Source: Candidatus Bathyarchaeota archaeon A05DMB-4
GTDB taxonomy: Archaea; Thermoproteota; Bathyarchaeia; Bathyarchaeales; SOJC01
Reading direction: 5' to 3'
NCBI GenBank assembly: GCA_019685575.1
Contig: JABFQO010000005.1
Coordinates: 1-64,000 of the forward strand
Length of the DNA stretch: 64,000 nt
Position numbers and translations under genes: made by a program. The notes beneath the pieces are model-generated. The model made no database searches and was not told where the DNA came from. It saw nothing but the letters and a program-made list of their open reading frames with translations. Shown in pieces: positions 33,314-42,846 of this stretch (its first letter is position 1; each line of letters starts with the position of its first letter).

Positions 33314-34909
33314 CTATAACGGGATGTTTGCATGTTTTTTTGGTGGTCTTGCTTCACGTTTTGTCGCCAGCATTTCCAAGGCGCTTATAAGTTTTGGTCG
33401 TGTTTCGGCGGGGTCGATGACGTCGTCTATGTAGCCTTTCTGCGCGGCAATGTACGGACTCGCAAACTTCTCTCTATATTCCTTGATCAGTTCTTGAAGC
33501 TTCTTTTCGGGATCTTTTGCTTCGGCGATTTCTTTTCTGAAGATAATGTTAATTGCGCCGCGTGGTCCCATGACTGCGGTTTCCGCCGTAGGCCAAGCAT
33601 AGTTAATATCTGCCCGCGAGTGCTTGCTGCCCATAACGTCGTATGCGCCTCCGTATGCTTTACGCAAAATAACGGTTATCTTGGGCACGGTGGCTTCACA
33701 ATAAGCATACAACAGTTTTGAACCATGCCGGATTATGCCTCCGTGCTCCTGTTCTATGCCCGGGAGGAAGCCAGGCACGTCTTCAAACGTGATAATTGGG
33801 ATGTTAAATGCGTCACAGAACCTGACAAAGCGCCCGGCTTTTACAGAAGAATTAATGTCCAAGGCGCCAGCGTAATATTTTGGCTGGTTAGCTACAACGC
33901 CCACGGAGCGTCCGTTCAACCTTGCAAACCCTATAACTATGTTTGGTGCCCATAAAGCTTGAACTTCGAAAAACTCGCCGTTGTCCACTACGCTTGTAAT
34001 TACGTCCTTCACGTCATATGGCTTGTCTGGGTCGTCTGGAATTATTTCAGCCAAGTGTTCATCCGTGCGGTTCGGGTCGTCGCCTGTGTCTACGATCGGT
34101 GGGTCTTCCATGTTATTCTGGGGCAAGTAGCTAAGCAGTTTTTTGATGATCTGCATGCAGTCTTCCTCTTTTTTAGCCACAAAATGTGCAACGCCGCTGG
34201 TGGTGTTGTGCACCATGGCGCCGCCGAGTTCCTCGAAAGTTGCCTCCTGTCCCAGCACCGTTTTGATAACCTCCGGACCCGTGATGAACATGTGACTAGT
34301 GCCTTTTACCATTACAATAAAATCAGTTAATGCGGGACTGTAAACAGCACCACCTGCGCACGGGCCCATTATGGCGGAAATCTGGGGAATCACGCCTGAT
34401 GCAATGACGTTTCGGAAGAAGATATCGCCGTATCCTGCCAAACTCGCCACCCCTTCCTGAATCCTCGCGCCACCAGAATCATTCAACCCGATAACTGGCG
34501 CGCCAACCTTCATCGCCAAATCCATTACCTTGCAAACCTTCTTCGCGAACATTTCGCCTAAAGAACCGCCGAAAACCGTGAAATCCTGCGAAAAAACGTA
34601 CACGAGTCTACCGTCGATTGTGCCATACCCCGTGACCACACCATCCCCGAGAATTTTTTGCTTTTCCATGCCAAAATCCGTGCACTGATGCACAATGAAT
34701 GGGTCTAGTTCCACAAAACTGCCAGCGTCCAAAAGCAAGTCTATGCGTTCTCTGGCCGTGAGTTTACCTTTCTCATGTTGTTTATCGATTCGGTCTTTTC
34801 CGCCACCTAATTTCGCTTCTTCGCGAAGCTTACGGGCACGTTCAATTTTTTCTTTAACTGTTGGTTCCTTTGAACTCAACGTAACCTCGCTCCCAAACTT
34901 TGTAAACAT
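33314..34909 (-). CDS. pccB: Acyl-CoA (propionyl-CoA) carboxylase carboxyltransferase subunit
   Basis: A 531-residue carboxyltransferase that moves CO2 from biotin to propionyl- or acetyl-CoA. It has [20 protein letters not shown] near residue 50, [18 protein letters not shown], the oxyanion region [36 protein letters not shown], and, in the second half, [20 protein letters not shown] and [14 protein letters not shown]. No biotin carboxylase or carrier gene is in the window, but biotin ligase and methylmalonyl-CoA epimerase are 1.5-2.7 kb away. Composition on the plus strand changes within the gene, A+C-rich right of about 34400 and G+T-rich left of about 33700. Confidence 0.93.
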   Translation of the reverse strand: MFTKFGSEVTLSSKEPTVKEKIERARKLREEAKLGGGKDRIDKQHEKGKLTARERIDLLLDAGSFVELDPFIVHQCTDFGMEKQKILGDGVVTGYGTIDGRLVYVFSQDFTVFGGSLGEMFAKKVCKVMDLAMKVGAPVIGLNDSGGARIQEGVASLAGYGDIFFRNVIASGVIPQISAIMGPCAGGAVYSPALTDFIVMVKGTSHMFITGPEVIKTVLGQEATFEELGGAMVHNTTSGVAHFVAKKEEDCMQIIKKLLSYLPQNNMEDPPIVDTGDDPNRTDEHLAEIIPDDPDKPYDVKDVITSVVDNGEFFEVQALWAPNIVIGFARLNGRSVGVVANQPKYYAGALDINSSVKAGRFVRFCDAFNIPIITFEDVPGFLPGIEQEHGGIIRHGSKLLYAYCEATVPKITVILRKAYGGAYDVMGSKHSRADINYAWPTAETAVMGPRGAINIIFRKEIAEAKDPEKKLQELIKEYREKFASPYIAAQKGYIDDVIDPAETRPKLISALEMLATKREARPPKKHANIPL

Positions 34910-35004
34910 ATTGCCCGACTTAGATATTTAAACCCGCATCATGGAAAAACATAATTTGGAGCGTTCTATACCCTTGTAGGTTAAAAAGAAAGTGTGAAAC
35001 GGGA

Positions 35005-36405
35005 ATGTTGCGTTTCTTTAATACTTTAACCCGCAAAAAGATGAAATTCGTTCCCATTGAAAAAGGCAAGGTAAAGATGTACACGTGCGGGCCGACAGTT
35101 TATGATTATGCTCATATAGGCAATTTTCGCACGTACGTGTTTCAGGATATTCTACGGCGATGGTTGGAATACCGTGGCTATAAAGTGACTCAAGTCATGA
35201 ACCTCACCGACGTGGACGACCGAACCATAAATGCTTCAAGACAACAAGGTATTCCGCTCAACCAGCACACGCAACGATACATCGACGCTTTCTTCGACCA
35301 CATGCAACGATTGAACATCCAAAAAGCCGAACATTATCCCCGTGCCACCCAACACATACCCGAAATGGTCGCGCTCGTCAAAAAACTACTGGAGAAAGGC
35401 TACGCCTACAAAGCCGAGGATGGAAGCATATACTACAACATACGAAAATTCAAGGGCTACGGCAAACTTTCAAAAGTCAAACTGAAACAACTCAAAATCG
35501 GCGCCCGCGTGAAAGTCGACTCTTACGAGAAAGAGCAAGCTTGGGATTTTGCTTTGTGGAAGGCTTGGGATCAGAACGACGGCGATGTGTATTGGGAAAC
35601 CGAGATCGGTAAAGGCAGACCGGGCTGGCACCTCGAATGCTCGGTAATGTCGATGAAATACTTGGGCGAAACAATCGACATCCACAGTGGCGGCGTCGAC
35701 CTCATCTTCCCACATCACGAGAACGAAATCGCCCAAAGCGAGGCGCTAACGGGCAAAAAATTTGTCAACTATTGGCTGCATTCAGAGCATTTGATGGTTG
35801 AGGGCGAAAGAATGGCAAAGTCTTTGGGCAACTATTACACCGTAAAAGACTTGCTGGACAAGGGCTATCATCCGAACGCAATCCGCTTTTTGTTGCTGTC
35901 CACTCATTATAGGCAACAGTTGAACTTTACGTTTGAAGGTTTGAAAGCTGCTGAAAACACCGTCGAAAGACTAACACTTTTTCTCAATAGACTTTCGGAA
36001 GCAGACGGCAAGCCTGCAGGACAAGAACTGCGGACGCTGATGAAACAAACCAAAAAAACCTTTGAAGCAGCGATGGACGATGACTTGAACATCACTGCCG
36101 CTTTGGCTGCCGTCTTCGACTTCGTGAGAGATGTCAACCGCATGATCGATCAGGGAAAGGTGAGCAAAAAAGAAGCCAAAGCCGTCTACGACCTTATGAT
36201 GAACTTCGACAAGGTGTTAGGCGTGATGGGCAAGGTTGAAAAGAAAGCGTTGCCCAAGGACATTGAAGCACTCGTACAGAAAAGGGAAGAGGCGCGAAAA
36301 GCCAAGAACTGGAAAACCGCCGACGCTATCAGGCAACAACTTTATGCAATGGGCATAATCCTCGAAGACACAAAAAATGGCGTAAGATGGAGACAAAAAG
36401 CCTAA
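35005..36405 (+). CDS. cysS: Cysteinyl-tRNA synthetase
   Basis: A 466-residue class I aminoacyl-tRNA synthetase. It has CGPTVYDYAHIGNFRTYVF (residues about 28-46, with the HIGH-type motif HIGN and the first zinc-binding Cys), GWHLECSVM, HHENEIAQSEAL for the other zinc ligands, and MAKSLGNYY, the KMSKS variant. Length is normal. It is divergent from pccB and its end overlaps the convergent birA by 4 bp. Confidence 0.96.
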   Translation: MLRFFNTLTRKKMKFVPIEKGKVKMYTCGPTVYDYAHIGNFRTYVFQDILRRWLEYRGYKVTQVMNLTDVDDRTINASRQQGIPLNQHTQRYIDAFFDHMQRLNIQKAEHYPRATQHIPEMVALVKKLLEKGYAYKAEDGSIYYNIRKFKGYGKLSKVKLKQLKIGARVKVDSYEKEQAWDFALWKAWDQNDGDVYWETEIGKGRPGWHLECSVMSMKYLGETIDIHSGGVDLIFPHHENEIAQSEALTGKKFVNYWLHSEHLMVEGERMAKSLGNYYTVKDLLDKGYHPNAIRFLLLSTHYRQQLNFTFEGLKAAENTVERLTLFLNRLSEADGKPAGQELRTLMKQTKKTFEAAMDDDLNITAALAAVFDFVRDVNRMIDQGKVSKKEAKAVYDLMMNFDKVLGVMGKVEKKALPKDIEALVQKREEARKAKNWKTADAIRQQLYAMGIILEDTKNGVRWRQKA

Positions 36406-37187
36406 ACGAGCCTTACCGTGACGTCGCCAGATAGCACCTTTCGCATAGTACCGTCTGCTAACTTAACCAATAAAGCACCAGTATCATCAACATCCACAGC
36501 CACGCCTTCGAATTTTTCCTTGAAATTTGTGATTTCCACTTTTTTACCCAAAAAAACAGCAAAGGCGCGCCACTCATTTAACAGTGTTTCAAAATTTTTA
36601 GCCTTGAACGTTTTATAGAGGTCTTCGATTTCTTTCAGTAAACGGCAAATAAGTTTTTCTCGGTCGATTTCTTTTTTCAGCACCTCTTTCAGCGTTGTGG
36701 CTACGGTTTGAAGTTCTTCTGGCAACGTCTTCGAGTCAAAGTTGGCGTTTAGTCCAATCCCAACAACGACGAAATCCACGTTCTTCTTTCTTGACGACGT
36801 TTCGGTTAGAATGCCGCAGAGTTTTTTATTATCAACCAAGACGTCATTAGGCCATTTTATTTCCGCTCTTAAATCAAACATGTTGTAAAGCGTTTTTGCA
36901 ACCGCTACAGCCGTGGCCAAAGTGATTTTTAGCGCATCCTCGACGGTGATTTGTGGTCGCAATATCACTGAAAGCCAGATTCCGCCTTTTGGCGAAATCC
37001 ACGGTCGGTTTAATCGTCCCTTTCCTTGTGTCTGTGTTTCTGCGATTATAGTTGTGCCTTCTCTTGCGTCGTCACGGGCTTGTTGTTTTGCAACAGTGTT
37101 TGTGGATGAAATTTTCTCGTAATAATGGATTTCTCGACCTACAAATTCGGTCTCAAGCAGCCTCATTATCCGTTCTATCTCAAGCAA
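36402..37187 (-). CDS. birA: Biotin-protein ligase
   Basis: A 261-residue BirA without the N-terminal HTH, so it is an enzyme only and not a repressor. It has the biotin/ATP loop QTQGKGRLNRPWISPKGG (about residues 55-72), the KWPNDVLVDNKKLCGIL block that binds biotinyl-AMP, and VGIGLNAN. It would load biotin onto the carrier of the acyl-CoA carboxylase whose carboxyltransferase subunit is nearby. Methylmalonyl-CoA epimerase lies 28 bp upstream on the same strand, so the two probably share a transcript. Confidence 0.94.
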   Translation of the reverse strand: MLEIERIMRLLETEFVGREIHYYEKISSTNTVAKQQARDDAREGTTIIAETQTQGKGRLNRPWISPKGGIWLSVILRPQITVEDALKITLATAVAVAKTLYNMFDLRAEIKWPNDVLVDNKKLCGILTETSSRKKNVDFVVVGIGLNANFDSKTLPEELQTVATTLKEVLKKEIDREKLICRLLKEIEDLYKTFKAKNFETLLNEWRAFAVFLGKKVEITNFKEKFEGVAVDVDDTGALLVKLADGTMRKVLSGDVTVRLV

Positions 37188-37215
37188 TTCTGGTCCTTTT
37201 TTGGCGAGTTTGTGG

Positions 37216-37614
37216 TTATTTTTCGCATAGTTCGATTAAGACGCCTTTCAGGCTTTGCGGGTGGATAAACGCTATTTTTCCGCCTTCAGCGCCCTTTCGA
37301 GGCGTTTCGTCGATAAGTGTAACGCCTTTGTTTTTCATTGCTTTCAGCATGTCATCGATACCGCCGACTTTCAGAGCGATGTGTTGGATGCCTTCGCCTC
37401 GCTTTTCGAGAAATTTAGCAATCGGGCTTTCTTTACTTAGGGGTTCTAACAGTTCTATTTTTGTGTCTCCCACTTTGATGAATGCAATTTTGATTTTCTG
37501 TGGCTCCAAAACTGTTACTCTTTCTGGTTTTAAGCCGAGCACCTTCTCGTAAATCGCCAACGCCTCAGTCAAGTTGTTGACGGCAATGCCGATGTGGTCT
37601 ACGCCCTTAATCAT
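37216..37614 (-). CDS. mce: Methylmalonyl-CoA epimerase
   Basis: A 132-residue vicinal-oxygen-chelate protein that interconverts (S)- and (R)-methylmalonyl-CoA. It has DHIGIAVNNLTEALAIYEKV at the start with the first metal His, IELLEPL, GEGIQHIALKV with the next ligand, and LIDETPRKGAEGGKIAFIHP near the end. GGTGG lies 9 nt before ATG 37614, preferred over GTG 37626. It sits before birA and fits a propionyl-CoA to succinyl-CoA route; the mutase is not in the window. Confidence 0.92.
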   Translation of the reverse strand: MIKGVDHIGIAVNNLTEALAIYEKVLGLKPERVTVLEPQKIKIAFIKVGDTKIELLEPLSKESPIAKFLEKRGEGIQHIALKVGGIDDMLKAMKNKGVTLIDETPRKGAEGGKIAFIHPQSLKGVLIELCEK

Positions 37615-37691
37615 ATCTTGTGCCACCGTATAGTTTTATGAAGCGTATGCTCTTATAAACGTAGATTATAAAAAGAAAGTGGTCGTCCATC

Positions 37692-38807
37692 ATGCCTCGA
37701 AAATACCGTATTGTAGTTTTGCCTGGCGACGGCGTCGGCAAGGAAGTCATACCAGAAGCAGCCAAAATCCTAAAAACCACCGAAAACACGGCAGGAGGGC
37801 TTCATTTGGAATTCCAACAATTCGACTGCGGAGCAGAATATTGGCTAAAAACAGGAAAGAAAGCCGAATGGCCTAGCGAAGCATTTGAGGCATGTAAAAA
37901 GGCAGATGCCATACTACTAGGTGCTGTCGGGTTGCCCAATGCTTTGAGGGCTGACGGCGCCCCTGTGGGTGGGGATGTGGTTTTTGGGTTGCGTTTTGGT
38001 TTGGATCTTTTTGCCAACGTAAGGCCAGTTAAACTCTACGAGGGTGTGCCTTGTCCGATCGCTGGAAAAAAGGCTGGCGACGTGGATTTTGTGGTTGTCC
38101 GCGAGAACACTGAGGGTATGTACGCGCCGATTCATGGGTCTCTCTCCCGAGGGGAGCGAAACGAGTTAGCTGTGGACGTGCGGGTAATTACAGAGAAAGG
38201 CGCGGAAAGAGTCGTTAAATATGCCTTTGAACTATGCAAAAAAAGAAAAGGCGCACCGATTGACGAGAAACGCCGAGTAACCTGCGTGGACAAAAGCAAC
38301 GTTTTGCAAGGGTGCGTGCTTTTCCGAAGCATTTATGACAAGATTGCTAAAAACTATCCGCGCATAGAGAAAGACTATGCATACATCGACGCTTTTATGC
38401 AGTGGCTGATTCGCAAGCCCGAGTTTTATGACGTGGTTGTCACGTCGAACATGTTTGGCGATATTATAAGCGAACTCGCAGCGGCCATAGCAGGAGGTGT
38501 AGGTTTAGCAGCAGCAGGCAACATTGGCGATATGCACGCGATGTTCGAACCAATACATGGCTCCGCCCCGCGTATCGCGGGACAAAACAAAGCGAACCCG
38601 ATCGGCGCGATTCTTGCAGGAAAAATGATGCTGGAATGGCTCAGCAAAACAAGAAACGACGCGGCGTTGAAAAAAGCAGCGGGGAAAATAGAAAAAGCAG
38701 TTGCGATGGTGCTGAGAGCTAGAAAAACTGTAACTTATGATTTAGGCGGTAATGCGTCGACAGAGATGGTTGGAAACGCGATTGTAAGGCTCCTTACAAA
38801 AGTTTAA
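37692..38807 (+). CDS. leuB: Isocitrate/isopropylmalate dehydrogenase family, probably LeuB
   Basis: A 371-residue decarboxylating dehydrogenase. It has IVVLPGDGVGKEVIPEA at the start, FANVRPVKLYEGVPC with the substrate-binding Arg, VVVRENTEGMYA, a Lys in CVDKSNVL, VVTSNMFGDIISELAA with the metal-binding Asp, and FEPIHGSAPRIAGQNKANPI. LeuC, LeuD and an isopropylmalate-synthase-like gene lie 9-15 kb downstream, which favours isopropylmalate as substrate. Tartrate- or homoisocitrate-type relatives cannot be excluded. It is divergent from mce, with a gap of about 78 bp. Confidence 0.75.
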   Translation: MPRKYRIVVLPGDGVGKEVIPEAAKILKTTENTAGGLHLEFQQFDCGAEYWLKTGKKAEWPSEAFEACKKADAILLGAVGLPNALRADGAPVGGDVVFGLRFGLDLFANVRPVKLYEGVPCPIAGKKAGDVDFVVVRENTEGMYAPIHGSLSRGERNELAVDVRVITEKGAERVVKYAFELCKKRKGAPIDEKRRVTCVDKSNVLQGCVLFRSIYDKIAKNYPRIEKDYAYIDAFMQWLIRKPEFYDVVVTSNMFGDIISELAAAIAGGVGLAAAGNIGDMHAMFEPIHGSAPRIAGQNKANPIGAILAGKMMLEWLSKTRNDAALKKAAGKIEKAVAMVLRARKTVTYDLGGNASTEMVGNAIVRLLTKV

Positions 38808-38870
38808 CGAAAGATTATTGTGAAACATAATCCAAAAGTAGGCTGTGTTCGAGACAAAGGGGCAATTAGG

Positions 38871-39161
38871 ATGAGCAAGGCTAGAACTCTGGAAGTAATT
38901 ATTCGAGGTGATCTGGTGCAACGCAACCTTATCTTGAAACTAGGGGAGGCATTGTCTGAAAGTAAGTTTAAGGCTGATTTTAGTGCATCAATCGTTGTGC
39001 CTCCATTCCAAAAAGCCGTCGCCAAACATTACCCGTCGCTTGGCGTTCTATACGTGATGGTGGATTTGGAGGATAAATTCAATTTTGAAAGGATGCTAAC
39101 TGAACTCTGCAAGGCTGAATGCTGCGAAATCGTTTCTATAAGAGAACTGGAAGAAGAATAG
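38871..39161 (+). CDS. Hypothetical protein
   Basis: A 96-residue soluble alpha/beta protein that I do not recognise. It reads SKARTLEVIIRGDLVQRNLI, then ADFSASIVVPPFQKAVAKHY, then LYVMVDLEDKFNFERMLTEL, and ends in a Glu-rich tail after a Cys pair (KAECCEIVSI). TTAGG lies just before ATG 38871. The SLC13 gene starts about 8 bp after its stop, so it may be an accessory of that transporter. Confidence 0.55.
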   Translation: MSKARTLEVIIRGDLVQRNLILKLGEALSESKFKADFSASIVVPPFQKAVAKHYPSLGVLYVMVDLEDKFNFERMLTELCKAECCEIVSIRELEEE

Positions 39162-39169
39162 TTTTTGGT

Positions 39170-40558
39170 GTGCGGATTTTGAAGTCGAAAAGACTGGTCA
39201 AGATTTTTCTAGTTGTCGTTGCCGTGTTGGTTGCTTATCAACTTGCATCAGGACTCGAGCCGCAAATGCGTATTGCTTTGGCTATTTTGGTGATGGCTTC
39301 GGGATTCTGGGTGACTGAGGCTATTCCTCTCGCGGCGACTTCGCTTTTGATTGCTTTTTCGCAGCCTTTGTTTGGAATTCAAGCCTTCGATTCGGCGTTA
39401 AAATACTTTTTCGACCCTGTGGTTGTTCTTCTTCTTGGTGGTTTTCTGTTAGCAATAGCCATGGAAAAGTATGATTTGGACGAGTATTTTGCTGACAAGA
39501 TCGTTAGTAGGTTCGGTGTGAATCTTAAGACGCTGGTTTTGGGGTTGATGCTTTCTACAGCCTTTCTTTCAATGTGGATCAGCAATACAGCGAGCACGGC
39601 GTTGATGATTACTTTGGCGTTGAAATTCACGGCAGATGTCAAGGATGAAAAGAATAATCTTTCAAAAATAATGATTCTGGGAATTGCATACTCCGCGACA
39701 GTCGGAGGACTTGGTTCTCTGCTCGGAACACCACCAAACGCGTTAGCTGCTGGTTTGCTTAAGGACCAGATAAACTACGACTTGACTTTTCTGGGATGGA
39801 TGCTTTACGGAATTCCTATAATGCTTGTGCTCGTTTTTGTGATTTGGCTGTTGCTTTTCAGAATCTTCCCTACCTCAGTGCAGCAGATATCTCGGCCCAA
39901 ATTGAAAGAGAAATCCTTGAATAGGAAACAGAAGATAACGTTGACAGTTTTTCTTTTCGCAGTGATTTTTTGGATTTCCGGCACTCTCCCAGAGCCGCTT
40001 GCTGTTTTGATTGGTTGGCATGGGCACGGGTTGTCTACCGCGATGGTTGCTGCGTTGGTTGGCATCGCGCTGTTTTTGACCGGTCTGCTTGATGAACAAG
40101 ACTTGACGAAGGTGAACTGGAACACGTTGCTTCTTTTCGGTGGAGGACTAAGCTTGGGCTCGGCTCTGGAAGTTTCTGGCTTGACAATGTGGATGGGTCA
40201 AAGTTTGGTAAACGTGATTGGGGCAAGTTCCACTGTCATTGCAGTTGTGTTGTTGAGTTTTTCCGCCATCGCCTTTAGCGCCGTAGCAAGCAACACTGCA
40301 AGTGCCAGCGTCTTCATTCCTATAGCGATCTCCGTCGGCATTAGCTCGGGAATTAGCCCGGTAGTTTTGGCGGTGCTGGTTGCTATCTGCTCCAGCCTTG
40401 ACTTTGCTTTACCAATCGGAACTCCACCAAACGCCATCGCCTACAGCACTGGAAAAATAAAGATGCGGGAGATGATTCGTGCTGGAATAATGCTTGATTT
40501 GCTTGGCGGGATCATAGCTGTTTTGTTGGCGGTTTTCTTGTGGGGCTTCTTTGTTTAA
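39170..40558 (+). CDS. SLC13 (DASS) family permease
   Basis: A 462-residue membrane transporter with about 12 spans. Two copies of the family signature are visible: SNTASTALMITLAL with SLLGTPPNALAAGL in the first half, and ASNTASASVFIPIAIS with LPIGTPPNAIAYSTG in the second. These SNT and TPPN hairpins bind sodium and dicarboxylate in characterised members. The likely substrate is a di- or tricarboxylate, imported with sodium. GTG 39170 is the start nearest to the previous stop; an in-frame ATG at 39119 lies inside the upstream gene. Confidence 0.9.
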   Translation: MRILKSKRLVKIFLVVVAVLVAYQLASGLEPQMRIALAILVMASGFWVTEAIPLAATSLLIAFSQPLFGIQAFDSALKYFFDPVVVLLLGGFLLAIAMEKYDLDEYFADKIVSRFGVNLKTLVLGLMLSTAFLSMWISNTASTALMITLALKFTADVKDEKNNLSKIMILGIAYSATVGGLGSLLGTPPNALAAGLLKDQINYDLTFLGWMLYGIPIMLVLVFVIWLLLFRIFPTSVQQISRPKLKEKSLNRKQKITLTVFLFAVIFWISGTLPEPLAVLIGWHGHGLSTAMVAALVGIALFLTGLLDEQDLTKVNWNTLLLFGGGLSLGSALEVSGLTMWMGQSLVNVIGASSTVIAVVLLSFSAIAFSAVASNTASASVFIPIAISVGISSGISPVVLAVLVAICSSLDFALPIGTPPNAIAYSTGKIKMREMIRAGIMLDLLGGIIAVLLAVFLWGFFV

Positions 40559-40599
40559 GATGGAAGTTTTATCCTACATCCCTTTTAGTCTACCCAAAA

Positions 40600-40905
40600 T
40601 CATGAGCCAAAAAGAAACCCTAATGTGGTTCCTTTCTGCGTCGGTTGTTCCCGTTTTGCCCTCCAGAAAAATGTTAAACCTACAGTCAAAAGGACAGCGC
40701 CTGCAACGAACAGATTCACGGCATACTTTTCGTAAGGATATTCTCTCACAACATAATCGAAACCCGCACCTGTATGATATTCTTTATAATAAACTGCCGC
40801 TGTTAATCCGCCTATCAGAAAAAATACGCCTAAAGCTGTTCCAATGTAGCCTATTAGACGAAAATCGTTTCCTTTCATACTGATTCTGTTCTCATTCTGT
40901 TCCAT
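40600..40905 (-). CDS. Two-span hypothetical membrane protein
   Basis: A 101-residue protein that I do not recognise. It has two hydrophobic segments (YIGTALGVFFLIGGLTAAVY at about 20-39 and AVNLFVAGAVLLTVGLTFFW at about 62-81) joined by a Tyr-rich outer loop, with a basic C-terminal tail. A Met at residue 10 is a possible alternative start. It is convergent with the SLC13 gene. Confidence 0.55.
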   Translation of the reverse strand: MEQNENRISMKGNDFRLIGYIGTALGVFFLIGGLTAAVYYKEYHTGAGFDYVVREYPYEKYAVNLFVAGAVLLTVGLTFFWRAKREQPTQKGTTLGFLFGS

Positions 40906-41224
40906 TTGTCATATAGCTCTTTTGCTCATTAGAAAATGTCAAAAGAAACTCGGGCATTATTGCCTATTTGAGTTGTGGTCTACGTTAAACGCACGCCCTA
41001 CGAGGTGGCGTACACTCGATTCAAACTATGGCTACATCTTAGATTGGAAGAGGGATGGGAGGACTAACTGTTATCTGAAACGAGTATACGATGGTTACCT
41101 TTTTTCTCCGTCAATTAATTATCATCCGTCCATCGTCGTTTGTTTTGGTTGGTAGGATAGAAGTTTTGTCCAGCAAGTTTTAAGTGCTATTACATCCTAC
41201 TTTTTGCATTCTGAAAGGTGAAAA
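40906..41224. other. Intergenic region without a convincing gene
   Basis: This 319-bp gap lies between divergent genes. A short plus frame from GTG 40975 reads KRTPYEVAYTRFKLWLHLRL and EEGWED, then stops after 30 codons; it looks like a gene remnant. The last 30 bp hold GAAAGGTGA, the ribosome-binding site of the acyl-CoA dehydrogenase. No repeat or RNA is seen. Confidence 0.5.
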
Positions 41225-42760
41225 ATGTTGACGAAACCGTTTCCATGGTGGAACGATCGACATAAGAAACTTGCAGAAGAAACCAAAGATTTTGCCGACA
41301 AAAACCTCGGTCGCGGCGAAGAAGTAGCATGGACGAAAGAATTTCCAATGGACCTCGTGCGTCAAGTGCAAGAGAAAGGCTGGTTTGGCGCGCTCATTCC
41401 AGAAGACTATGGCGGTATGGGCTTAGGGGTAACTGGTAGCACGATAGTGGCTGAAGAACTAAGTCGTGTCTGCTCAGCTTTGTGCGGTGCTTACAGCGTG
41501 ACGATGTTTGGAGGCGTGGAACAAGTTTTACTGTACGGAAGCGAAGAACAAAAAAAGAAATGGTTACCACCCGTTGCGAAGGGCGAAGTCACTGGCGCAA
41601 TTTGCATCACGGAACCAGCGGTAGGCTCTGACGCGGCAAGCATAGAAACCACAGCGAGACGTGAAGGCGACGAATACGTCATCAACGGCAAAAAACGATT
41701 CATCACTAACGCCGGAGTGGCAGACATGTACCTAGTTTACGCCAAGACAAGCGATAAACCCGAAGACAAAGCAAAATACGCTCACCTCAGCGCTTTACTA
41801 GTTAAAAAGGGCACACCAGGCTTTTCAGTTGAAAAAATAAACGAACTCCAAGGCTGGGCGGGTTTGCCTAATGGTTTCTTGAATTTCGATGACGTTCGGG
41901 TGCCCGCTGAAAACCTAATCGCCGGCGAAGGCATGGGATGGAAAATTCTGGTCGACGGCTTGAATTTTGAGCGGGTTACGTTTGCAGCAGGAATGCTTGG
42001 ACCTATACGGGAGGCTATTAAATACGCCGTAAGCTACGGAGAAAGACGCATTCAATTTGGGCAGCCGACGGTGAATTTTGAGACAAACCAGTTCCGCATC
42101 GCGGACATGTTCGCAGGACTTAAAACCTCAAGACTGCTCATCTACCACGCCGCTAACTTGTTGGACATTAAAGCCGAGGCGATGGCCGAAGCCGCAACCG
42201 CGAAGCTGTACACGTCAGAGGTTTATGAGAAAATCATGAGCGATGCGATTCAAGTGATGGGCGGTGACGGATGGACTCACTTCTATCCTGTGGAAAGTTT
42301 CATGCGCGACTCAAAAGTCAACCAGATCGGCGCAGGCACGAGCGAAGTCATGCGGCTAGTGATTTACCGTGGCGAAACGCGGGCGATGGCGAAGGATTTG
42401 AAATTGCCGAAAAGAAAGGTTCACGAGAGGCTTGGAGTGCCTATTTCGACGACTGAACAGTTGCCGGCCAAGGAAGCATCTGAGAAAGGCTTGTTGGAGG
42501 TTTTAGCCGAAAATTACTGTTTGAACCCTGGTTTGTTCATGACGTGGACTGACATGAAAGAAAGATTAGCCAACGTTGCCGACGACGTTCTGACCGGGCT
42601 TTTGACGAGTTTAGAACAGAAAGGCTTAGCGGTACTTTACAAGGACAGAAAAGGCACGATTCAGATGGCAAGGGCTTCGTATAAAGGGTTGAAAGAAGCG
42701 AAACCGTTCGAGTATTACAAATGGTACCCCGAATGGCTTAGCAAAGACTACATCTTCTAA
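41225..42760 (+). CDS. Acyl-CoA dehydrogenase with C-terminal winged-helix-like extension
   Basis: A 511-residue protein. Residues about 1-385 are a standard flavin acyl-CoA dehydrogenase: ICITEPAVGSDAASIETTA, the FAD/substrate region with GLPNGFLNFDDVRVPAENLI, RIQFGQPTVNFETNQF, and QVMGGDGWTHFYPVESFMRD near the end of the catalytic domain. The extra 110-120 residues include LFMTWTDMKERLANVADDVL and LTSLEQKGLAVLYKDRKGTI, which look like a winged helix. GAAAGGTGA lies just before the ATG. It is followed by the CoA-transferase pair and forms part of the acyl-CoA catabolic block. Confidence 0.88.
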   Translation: MLTKPFPWWNDRHKKLAEETKDFADKNLGRGEEVAWTKEFPMDLVRQVQEKGWFGALIPEDYGGMGLGVTGSTIVAEELSRVCSALCGAYSVTMFGGVEQVLLYGSEEQKKKWLPPVAKGEVTGAICITEPAVGSDAASIETTARREGDEYVINGKKRFITNAGVADMYLVYAKTSDKPEDKAKYAHLSALLVKKGTPGFSVEKINELQGWAGLPNGFLNFDDVRVPAENLIAGEGMGWKILVDGLNFERVTFAAGMLGPIREAIKYAVSYGERRIQFGQPTVNFETNQFRIADMFAGLKTSRLLIYHAANLLDIKAEAMAEAATAKLYTSEVYEKIMSDAIQVMGGDGWTHFYPVESFMRDSKVNQIGAGTSEVMRLVIYRGETRAMAKDLKLPKRKVHERLGVPISTTEQLPAKEASEKGLLEVLAENYCLNPGLFMTWTDMKERLANVADDVLTGLLTSLEQKGLAVLYKDRKGTIQMARASYKGLKEAKPFEYYKWYPEWLSKDYIF

Positions 42761-42846
42761 AAAACCCTTCATTTTCTTTTTGCCGTTTGAAATTTTATTA
42801 ATAACTATGCATCAAAAATAGGGCAAGAAAGGAGCGAGAGATAGCG

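Noticed and set aside
40922-41155. Plus frame of 77 residues in the gap before the acyl-CoA dehydrogenase
   Set aside because: No start signal, no domain, and it competes with another short broken frame; left as intergenic.
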